Of a stretch of 44,966 nucleotides of DNA, positions 33,758-40,038 are shown piece after piece; the stretch's first letter is position 1; every line of letters starts with the position of its first letter. Origin of the DNA: Paenibacillaceae bacterium (GTDB taxonomy: Bacteria > Bacillota > Bacilli > Paenibacillales > NBRC-103111); contig JAQSYI010000058.1 in NCBI GenBank assembly GCA_029256185.1, forward strand, positions 1 to 44,966, written 5' to 3'. Made by a program: the position numbers and the translations under genes. The notes under the pieces were generated by a model. That model worked only from the letters and a program-made list of their open reading frames with translations, was not told where the DNA came from and searched no databases.

Positions 33758-33801
33758 CGGTAACATCCGTTACCGTAGGAATAACCCCAGTCTACTATAA
33801 T
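33758..33801 (+). promoter_or_regulatory. CGGTAAC-N4-GTTACCG operator and promoter of the ferredoxin-hcp side
   Basis: CGGTAAC (33758-33764), ATCC, and GTTACCG (33769-33775) form a perfect 7+7 palindrome. Downstream is TATAAT (33796-33801) with no usable -35. If transcription starts at A33808, seven bases after the -10, the palindrome is centred at -41.5, the class II activator position of Crp/Fnr proteins. The divergent Crp/Fnr gene begins 31 bases to the left. Confidence 0.75.
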
Positions 33802-33841
33802 GTGGCTATATCAGTAAAGCAGACGAAAGGATGAGGCCATA

Positions 33842-34723
33842 ATGAAGCGGAGTATCATCCAAATTCATGAGGAACTATGCAATGGATGCGGAGTATGTGT
33901 CGACGCCTGCCATGAAGGAGCGATCGAATTGATCGACGGCAAGGCCGTGCTTGTCAGCGATATTTATTGCGACGGGCTGGGAGCATGCCTGCCTAACTGT
34001 CCCACCGGGGCAATCGAAATTATTGAACGTGAGGCCGAGGAGTTCGACGAGGCTGCTGTGGAAAAGCGGCTCGCCGCCAGAAGCCGCGGCGCTGCCCATG
34101 AAGGGGCAACAGCCGCATCTGCTGAAGCCCGCCATGAAAGCATGGGATCAGCCCAGCACCAAGGTCATCCGGGGGGGCATGGATCGGCTCACGGCCATCA
34201 GCATCACGGCCATCAGCATCACGGCCATCATCATGGTATGGGCGGTTGTCCCGGTTCCATGGCCAAGCGGATTGAACGTCCTGTTGCTGCCGCAGTTTCG
34301 TTGCCGGTCCAGCCTGCAGTCGAAAACGGTCCGGTTGCAGCACCTGTAAGAAACCAGTCTGAGCTGCAGCAATGGCCGATTCAGATTTCGCTGGTGAATC
34401 CTGCTGCACCCTTCTTCCAGGATGCGAATCTGCTGATTGCCGCAGACTGCACCGCGTTTGCCTACGCGGACTTTCACCGGGATTTCATTGCCAATCATAT
34501 CACGGTAATCGGCTGTCCCAAGCTGGATGACAACGCTTATTACGCCGAGAAGCTCGCGCAGATTCTGAAGCAGAACAATATCAAGAGCATCACCGTTGTC
34601 CGCATGGTTGTTCCCTGCTGCGGAGGCATCGTCCATGCCGTGAAGCAGGCGATGCTGAACAGCCAGACCATTGTCCCCTACCGGGAGGTAACGATCGGCA
34701 TTGACGGGCAACTGGTTCAATAA
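33842..34723 (+). CDS. Ferredoxin-domain protein with His-rich linker (hcp-linked)
   Basis: A 293-residue cytoplasmic protein. Residues about 3-62 are a 2x[4Fe-4S] ferredoxin domain with CNGCGVCVDAC and CDGLGACLPNCP. Then come an Ala/Glu-rich helix, a His-rich stretch of about 25 residues (GHQHHGHQHHGHHHGMGG) built from 15-base repeats, a CPGSM motif, and a conserved C-terminal domain with AADCTAFAYADFHRDF, GCPKLDD and VVRMVVPCCGGI. This kind of protein is found beside hcp in anaerobic and facultative Firmicutes and may pass electrons to Hcp; its chemistry is not established. The His stretch is an unusual insert and could bind Ni, Zn or haem. The start ATG 33842 has AAAGGATGAGG upstream. It is preceded by the Crp/Fnr-type operator. 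Confidence 0.87.
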   Translation: MKRSIIQIHEELCNGCGVCVDACHEGAIELIDGKAVLVSDIYCDGLGACLPNCPTGAIEIIEREAEEFDEAAVEKRLAARSRGAAHEGATAASAEARHESMGSAQHQGHPGGHGSAHGHQHHGHQHHGHHHGMGGCPGSMAKRIERPVAAAVSLPVQPAVENGPVAAPVRNQSELQQWPIQISLVNPAAPFFQDANLLIAADCTAFAYADFHRDFIANHITVIGCPKLDDNAYYAEKLAQILKQNNIKSITVVRMVVPCCGGIVHAVKQAMLNSQTIVPYREVTIGIDGQLVQ

Positions 34724-34845
34724 AGTACCGGTTAAAAGCTTATAACGGGTTTTCAGCAAGACAATTCATAGATAAGAATCGGCATTCATTCAGCCGGCAA
34801 GTGCTTTCGACTGCGGTTTTCACGAAAACAAGCGGTTCGCCTAAG

Positions 34846-34851
34846 CATAAT
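34846..34851 (+). promoter_or_regulatory. Possible -10 of the hcp gene
   Basis: CATAAT, 31 bases before the hcp ATG, matches TATAAT in five of six bases. No clear -35 and no second copy of the GGTAAC palindrome were found in the 158-base gap; an imperfect ACCGGTTA/TAACGGGT hairpin at about 34727-34752 may be a partial terminator after the ferredoxin gene. Confidence 0.35.
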
Positions 34852-34881
34852 GAGAGATAACACTCAAGGAGGAATTGGAAA

Positions 34882-36534
34882 ATGTCCAACATGTTCTGTT
34901 TTCAATGCCAGGAGGCGGCCAAAGGCACAGGCTGCACGATTCAAGGGGTTTGCGGCAAGCCGAGCGATGTAGCTAATCTGCAGGATCTGCTCCTGTTCGT
35001 GTTGAAGGGAATCTCCTATTACAGCCAGCAGGCCCGCAATGCCGGCGCAGACGTGTCCAAAGCGGACAAAACCATTATGGACGGTCTGTTCGCCACCATC
35101 ACCAATGCCAACTTTGACCGTGCGGTGTTTGTGGAACGTATCCGCCAAGCCTTGCAGGTACGCGATGAAATCAGACATGCGGCAGAAGCGAAGGGTGTTC
35201 AATTCACCGGTCTCTTGCCCCAGGCAGCGGTATGGAGCTCGTTCGACGAGTCCGAATACGACAGTGTGGCAATAACCGTAGGGGTTCTGGCAACAGATAA
35301 TGAAGACGTGCGTTCCTTGCGCGAATTGCTCACATACGGTCTGAAGGGAATGGCCGCTTATGCCGAGCATGCTTCCCAACTGGGCTTCAAGGACGACTCT
35401 GTACATGCGTTTGTTGAAAAAGGCTTGGCCGCTACCCTGGATGACTCTTTGTCCGCAGGAGATCTGGTTGCCCTGAACATGGAAGCGGGCAAAGTGGGCG
35501 TAACGGTGATGGCTTTGTTGGATACGGCCAATACGACTTCTTACGGGCATCCGGAAATCACCAAGGTGAACATCGGTGTACAGAACCGTCCCGGCATTCT
35601 AATCTCCGGTCATGATCTGAAGGATATGGAAGAGCTGCTGAAGCAGACCGAAGGAACAGGAGTGGACGTTTATACCCACAGTGAGATGCTGCCTGCCCAT
35701 TACTATCCTGCCTTCAAAAAATACAGCCACTTCGTCGGCAACTACGGCAACGCCTGGTGGAAGCAGGACAAGGAATTCGAAAGCTTCAATGGTCCGATCC
35801 TGATGACCACCAACTGCATTGTTCCGCCAAAGGCAAGTTATAAGGACCGGATCTACACAACCGGCCAATCCGGGTTCCCCGGCGTGCCCCATATTGCTGA
35901 GCGTGCAGACGGTGGAGTCAAGGACTTCTCCGCGATCATCGAGCAGGCCAAGCAGTGCCAGCCTCCGGTTGAGATTGAAACCGGCGAAATTGTCGGCGGC
36001 TTCGCCCACGAAACCGTGCTCAGCTTAGCGGATACAGTAGTCGGCGCCGTAAAATCCGGGGCGATCAAACGCTTCTTCGTGATGGCAGGCTGCGACGGAC
36101 GGATGAAGAGCCGCGATTATTACACAGACTTCGCCGCGGCATTGCCCCAGGACACTGTCATCTTGACAGCAGGCTGCGCTAAGTACAAATACAACAAGCT
36201 GGACCTTGGCGACATCGGCGGCATCCCGCGTGTGCTGGACGCAGGCCAATGCAACGACTCCTACTCGCTGGCCGTAATTGCGCTTAAACTGAAGGAAGTC
36301 TTCGAGCTCAATGATATCAATGAATTGCCTATCTCTTATAACATTGCCTGGTATGAGCAAAAAGCGGTCATTGTACTGCTCGCCCTTCTGTACCTGGGTG
36401 TCAAGAACATTCATCTGGGGCCGACGCTTCCCGCATTCCTGTCCCCCAATGTGGCTAATGTGCTGGTAGAGACCTTCGGTATCGCCGGAATCGGAAATGT
36501 TCAAGAAGATGTCGAGATGTTCATGGCCGTCTGA
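34882..36534 (+). CDS. hcp: Hydroxylamine reductase (hybrid-cluster protein)
   Basis: A 550-residue Fe-S enzyme that reduces hydroxylamine and, in enteric bacteria, nitric oxide; it protects against nitrosative stress in anoxia. The N-terminal cluster motif MFCFQCQEAAKGTGCTIQGV (cysteine spacing of the [4Fe-4S] class) is followed by the hybrid-cluster ligands: the His/Glu in SGHDLKDMEELL and YTHSEMLPAHYYP, Cys in TTNCIVPP, Cys in VMAGCDGRMKSRDYY, and Cys/Glu/Lys in LTAGCAKYKYNKL with DAGQCNDSYS. AAGGAGG precedes ATG 34882. Context with a divergent Crp/Fnr regulator, a ferredoxin-domain protein and a small ferredoxin suggests an inducible NO-detoxification unit. Confidence 0.98.
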   Translation: MSNMFCFQCQEAAKGTGCTIQGVCGKPSDVANLQDLLLFVLKGISYYSQQARNAGADVSKADKTIMDGLFATITNANFDRAVFVERIRQALQVRDEIRHAAEAKGVQFTGLLPQAAVWSSFDESEYDSVAITVGVLATDNEDVRSLRELLTYGLKGMAAYAEHASQLGFKDDSVHAFVEKGLAATLDDSLSAGDLVALNMEAGKVGVTVMALLDTANTTSYGHPEITKVNIGVQNRPGILISGHDLKDMEELLKQTEGTGVDVYTHSEMLPAHYYPAFKKYSHFVGNYGNAWWKQDKEFESFNGPILMTTNCIVPPKASYKDRIYTTGQSGFPGVPHIAERADGGVKDFSAIIEQAKQCQPPVEIETGEIVGGFAHETVLSLADTVVGAVKSGAIKRFFVMAGCDGRMKSRDYYTDFAAALPQDTVILTAGCAKYKYNKLDLGDIGGIPRVLDAGQCNDSYSLAVIALKLKEVFELNDINELPISYNIAWYEQKAVIVLLALLYLGVKNIHLGPTLPAFLSPNVANVLVETFGIAGIGNVQEDVEMFMAV

Positions 36535-36587
36535 TAACCGCTTTCATCTATCATAATTTGTACAGAGCTTGTACACATTCTTGTCAC

Positions 36588-36617
36588 AATTCCCCCTGTC
36601 AAGGGGGATTATTTTTT
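36588..36617 (+). terminator. Intrinsic terminator after hcp
   Basis: CCCCCT (36592-36597) and AGGGGG (36602-36607) with flanking A/T pairs form the stem, followed by ATTATTTTTTC. Just upstream TTGTACA occurs twice 13 bases apart (36558 and 36570) and TTGTCACAA once; the function of these is unknown. Confidence 0.85.
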
Positions 36618-36680
36618 CGAAATTATGAGATAAACTTAGGTTGAGGATAACATTAGAGTGCTAAAAGGAGATGTTTGGGA

Positions 36681-36914
36681 ATGGCTAAATATTCAACAGT
36701 TGATAAGGGCGAATGTATCGCTTGCGGTTCCTGCGGTGCCATTGCTCCGGAAATTTTTGATTTTGACGGTGAAGGTCTGGCTGAAGTTATTTTTGGCGGT
36801 GACAATAATAAAGGTGTAACCGAAATTTCCGCCGATCTGGAAGAAGCTCTGCAAGAAGCGGTTGAGGGTTGCCCGACCGATTGCATTAAAGTGAAAGAGA
36901 ATGCCTTCGCATAA
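36681..36914 (+). CDS. fer: Ferredoxin [4Fe-4S]
   Basis: A 77-residue ferredoxin, similar in length and pattern to B. subtilis Fer. The cluster motif is ECIACGSCGAIAPEIF with a distal CPTDCI; acidic residues dominate. ATG 36681 is ten bases after AAAAGGAG. It is probably a general one-electron carrier for enzymes such as KorAB or Hcp. It has its own unit after the hcp terminator; TTGAGG at 36640-36645 is a possible -35 but no -10 was identified. Confidence 0.95.
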   Translation: MAKYSTVDKGECIACGSCGAIAPEIFDFDGEGLAEVIFGGDNNKGVTEISADLEEALQEAVEGCPTDCIKVKENAFA

Positions 36915-36932
36915 AGTTCGGATCCCCCCCTT

Positions 36933-37400
36933 CCCCCCTTTCGCCAAAGGGGGGAGACTTGGGCGCTACGCCCCAAGACCCCGTTAAGGGAGCGTGGGTG
37001 CAGCCTGGGCCGTCTTCGATGGACAGGTTGGCGTTGGATTCGCTTTCATAAGCCTAGTCACACCCTCGCGGGTGCGGCTAGGCTTATACGCTTTTAGGGA
37101 GGCGTTCTCACCCAACGTGATGCCCGCTCGGACTGCTGCTGTGTGCGGATGGGAGGGAGTGGGGCGCAAGGAGCCGCGTCACGCTTGCGCGTGAAGCTCC
37201 TGTTCGGGGCCCGTACCGCGAGGACTCCGCCCTCTCCCGGGCCAAAGTGCCAAGGGCCAGGTCAAGGTCAAGGTCAAAGTCAAGGTCAAGAGCCAGGTCA
37301 AGAGCTGTGGCCCGTACCGCGAGGACTCCGCCCTCTCCCGGGCCTGGGGAAGAAACCGGGAGAGAGGAGAGGGGGAGGTTCCTCAAGTGTGGATTTGGGT
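36933..37400. repeat. GC-rich repeat and hairpin island with no gene
   Basis: From fer to the riboswitch (about 690 bases) there is no believable gene. Contents: hairpin CCCCCCTTT/AAAGGGGGG (36933-36954), which may end fer transcription; CTTGGGCG/CGCCCCAAG (about 36959-36978); a long inverted repeat ATAAGCCTAG/CTAGGCTTAT (37048-37057 and 37078-37087) around CACCC/GGGTG; TCACGC/GCGTGA near 37180; and a 36-base direct repeat at 37208-37243 and 37309-37344 whose ends GGCCCG/CGGGCC are inverted. Between the two 36-mers lies an array of AGGTCA hexamers with variants. Three overlapping reading frames here are low-complexity shadows. Confidence 0.8.
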
Positions 37401-37548
37401 GGGGCGAAACAGCGTTATATAGCGTCCCTCCGCCTTTGGATAATCAGGATGAACCGGATGTATCCATTAGTCCGGAAGGAGGAGCAATGATTCATTTATC
37501 CTAGGATTATAACCTTTGGCATATTTTAGCAAGTTGTGTCTTAAGACT

Positions 37549-37578
37549 TTGTTTTATTCTGGAATTACATGATATGAT
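37549..37578 (+). promoter_or_regulatory. Promoter upstream of the riboswitch
   Basis: TTGTTT (37549-37554), an 18-base spacer and TATGAT (37573-37578). Transcription would begin near 37585, just before the short hairpin TGTAGT/ACTACA (37588-37603) and the aptamer. Confidence 0.6.
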
Positions 37579-37604
37579 GTCTAAAAATGTAGTTTATACT
37601 ACAT

Positions 37605-37698
37605 CGATGTCTGATAAAGGCAAAATTTCCGAAAGGGAATGACGCAAAGCCATGGGTCTACAGCCTCTGTCTCGGGGCCAGGATTGCCAGGTTGCATA
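37605..37698 (+). ncRNA. Cyclic di-GMP-I (GEMM) riboswitch
   Basis: The GEMM-I conserved elements occur in order: AAAGGCAAA (37616-37624), a P1b hairpin ATTTCC-GAAA-GGGAAT with a GNRA loop (37625-37640), the invariant GACGCAAAGCC (37641-37651), GGGTCTAC (37654-37661), a variable hairpin GCCTC/GGGGC, and the 3' AGGTTGC (37689-37695). It senses c-di-GMP and is followed 40 bases later by a terminator, so control is probably by transcription termination. It should link surface-protein expression (SLH and YD-repeat genes downstream) to c-di-GMP. Confidence 0.9.
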
Positions 37699-37737
37699 AG
37701 GACTAGATGCGTTTTTGGCGTGTCTTATTCGAATCAA

Positions 37738-37771
37738 CCTGTGTTCCCTGTGGCGGAGCACGGTTTTTTTT
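37738..37771 (+). terminator. Riboswitch-linked terminator (expression platform)
   Basis: CCTGTGTTCC (37738-37747) pairs with GGAGCACGG (37755-37763) with one bulged T and one G-T pair, followed by eight T (37764-37771). It stands between the aptamer and the coding region, 81 bases before the ATG. Confidence 0.85.
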
Positions 37772-37852
37772 GCGTATTTTTGCATTTATTTTAGAAGAAA
37801 GAGAGATTGTCAGAAGAAAGAGAAGGACAGGGAGAAGGAGAGAGATAACGAG

Positions 37853-39934
37853 ATGAACAAGACACACCGGCAATGCCTCGGGAGAACGGTTCTAACACTT
37901 GCGGTGCTTTTCTGGATGGGAATGTGCCTCAGCATGCAGGCGGCAGCCGCCGGCGAAGCAGATGTGCAGCTGGCAGGCTCCGCTATAACGGGAACGGATA
38001 TTTATGTGGCAGGAGACCGTGCGGTTTGGGTGAATGCGGGGACAGACGGCGGGATCGAGATCAAGTTTCGCAATCTGACAACAGGAGAGGAACGGCTGGT
38101 TGCAGCGGGAGCACAGCGGAAGCAGGCCCCTGTTATTAGCGGAGAGTGGGTCATTTGGTCCGATAAAAATACTCATGCCGCTTCCTCTGCCTATTGGGAC
38201 ATCATCGGCTTCAATCTAGCGACGAATGAGCGCAAGGTGCTGAATCAAGACGATGGTCAACTCGCCGGGCCGTCGATCGACGGTACAGATGTGGTGTGGT
38301 TTGATATGGACGGACATGGAACTCTTCACAGCTACGATCTTGCTAAGGATCGGGGACGTCCGCTGGGGCAAGGAAGATATCCGAAGGTAAGCGGAGGCAA
38401 TGTTGTATACAAGAATCCGCTGGACGGGGGAATCAGCATGATCCATCTGGCAACCAATCAGCGGACTCCGCTCTATGTGCCGGGCGGTGGACAGTATGTG
38501 AGCTGGTTCGATTATAACGGCAGCCAGGTGCTGTGGAAGGAAGCAGATTCTCAAGGCGCGACCAAGTATGTGCTGCTCCATGCAGAACAGTTAAATAGCT
38601 ATCCACAGGATCTGACCGTTTATTCCGTGAAGGGGACGGAGTATGGCTTCCTGGAGCTGGGCGAGACTCAGGGCGTGTGGATGGAGGATGTAAACGGAAC
38701 TCCTGTAATCAGGGCCGTCCAGTTGGCTGCACCGGAGGTGTTTACTGTAACGGAGGCGACAGGGGGGCGCCGAATTCTCGGCTTAAGCGGCGATAAACTG
38801 CTCGTGGCTCAGGCTGACGGAAGTCTGGTGCTTCATGCGGTGAAGGCGGAGGCAGATGCAGGAGGCGGACCGGGGACAGGGCCGGGAACAGGACCGGGAG
38901 AAGAGGAGCCAGGAACAGAGACAGGAGAAGGCACGCTTGGTTCTGGAGGCGGTGTGCCGGAGAGCAGCATGTATGTACGGCAGACGATTGGCCCGGCAGG
39001 AGGCAAGCTGGCGCTGGCTGGCGGGGAAGCAGAGCTCAACATTCCGTCAGGAGCGCTGTCCGGGGACGCCGTTATGGAGTTGAGGCGTACTGGGGCAGAG
39101 GATGAGGCGCTTAAAGCGCTGCATCAGCTTAATCGGAATATCGTCGCAGGCTATTGGCAAATAAGCTCCACGCAGGAGCTTGCCAAAAAGGCGGAGTTGT
39201 CCGTCTCTATCGCTGCTGTCAGCCAAACCCCGCAGGAATGGGAGCGCACCGGAATTTACCGGTATGATCAGGCGCTGAAAAGCTGGCAATATGCCGGGGG
39301 CTATAAGAATGGCGACAGGCTGGAGGCCGGAATAACCCGGCCGGGCTTGTATGCGGTGCTCGTGAACGGGATGCCGTTTGCCGATCTCGAAGGGCATTGG
39401 GCGCGTGAGGCGGTCGAATGGCTGGCTATGCGTTCGGTCGTGGACGGGATGGAGGCAGACCGTTACATGCCGGAATCCCTACTGACCCGGGCACAATTCG
39501 TGAAGATGCTGGTGGATGCGGAAGGATTCCCGCTGACAAGAGACCGCTCCGGAACCTTCCGGGATGTAACGGCCGGGCATTGGGCCGAGCCGTGGATTGA
39601 AGCAGCGGCCAGTCTGGGCTTGGCCAATGGCGTCGGAGACGGTCTGTTCGAGCCGGACCGGCCGCTTGCGCGGGAAGAGATGATGACCCTGCTGGTACGC
39701 GCCACTGTAGCGGCGGGACACCAGGAGACGGTAATTTCTGCACAGGAAGCGGCGAAGACGCTGGAGCCGTTCACAGATGCGCCATCCGTTAGCGGCTGGG
39801 CAGTTTCATTCGCTGCGGCGGCGGTGCGCAACGGCTGGATAGAGGGAGACGGGAAGCATCTTAACCCGGCAGCACCGACCACGCGGGCCGAGGCCGCTGC
39901 TGTGATTAAGCGTCTGCTTGATCCGGTGGAATAA
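37853..39934 (+). CDS. SLH-domain surface protein with beta-propeller region
   Basis: A 693-residue secreted protein held on the cell wall by S-layer homology domains. Signal peptide about residues 11-34 (LTLAVLFWMGMCLSMQAAAA). Residues about 38-330 form TolB-like propeller blades (VAGDRAVWVNAG, VISGEWVIWSDKN, SIDGTDVVWFDMDGHG). A Gly-Pro-Thr linker (GGGPGTGPGTGPGEEEPG) leads to a ZU5-like domain (IGPAGGKLALAGGEAELNIP). Three SLH domains close the protein: FADLEGHWAREAVEWLAMRS, FRDVTAGHWAEPWIEAAASL and FTDAPSVSGWAVSF. AAGGAG is 12 bases before ATG 37853; longer frames would start inside the riboswitch platform. Expression is predicted to depend on c-di-GMP. Confidence 0.9.
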   Translation: MNKTHRQCLGRTVLTLAVLFWMGMCLSMQAAAAGEADVQLAGSAITGTDIYVAGDRAVWVNAGTDGGIEIKFRNLTTGEERLVAAGAQRKQAPVISGEWVIWSDKNTHAASSAYWDIIGFNLATNERKVLNQDDGQLAGPSIDGTDVVWFDMDGHGTLHSYDLAKDRGRPLGQGRYPKVSGGNVVYKNPLDGGISMIHLATNQRTPLYVPGGGQYVSWFDYNGSQVLWKEADSQGATKYVLLHAEQLNSYPQDLTVYSVKGTEYGFLELGETQGVWMEDVNGTPVIRAVQLAAPEVFTVTEATGGRRILGLSGDKLLVAQADGSLVLHAVKAEADAGGGPGTGPGTGPGEEEPGTETGEGTLGSGGGVPESSMYVRQTIGPAGGKLALAGGEAELNIPSGALSGDAVMELRRTGAEDEALKALHQLNRNIVAGYWQISSTQELAKKAELSVSIAAVSQTPQEWERTGIYRYDQALKSWQYAGGYKNGDRLEAGITRPGLYAVLVNGMPFADLEGHWAREAVEWLAMRSVVDGMEADRYMPESLLTRAQFVKMLVDAEGFPLTRDRSGTFRDVTAGHWAEPWIEAAASLGLANGVGDGLFEPDRPLAREEMMTLLVRATVAAGHQETVISAQEAAKTLEPFTDAPSVSGWAVSFAAAAVRNGWIEGDGKHLNPAAPTTRAEAAAVIKRLLDPVE

Positions 39935-40038
39935 AGCGGCGCTCAGACTTCAAGATCAGCTTTGGATGAATGGCGGAAAACTTAAATTTATGCTTATGAT
40001 GCCAGCTTTTTTACAGAAAGCTTTTGGGAGGTTTCAAA

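Noticed and set aside
37208..37344. 36-base repeat considered as a CRISPR repeat
   Set aside because: Only two copies, separated by 65 bases of internal hexamer repeats and not a unique spacer; no cas genes in the window.
36994..37490. Several frames in the GC-rich island (including Gln/Gly-Pro and Leu-Asp repeats)
   Set aside because: They mutually overlap on both strands, arise from hexamer repeats and palindromes, and lack ribosome-binding sites.
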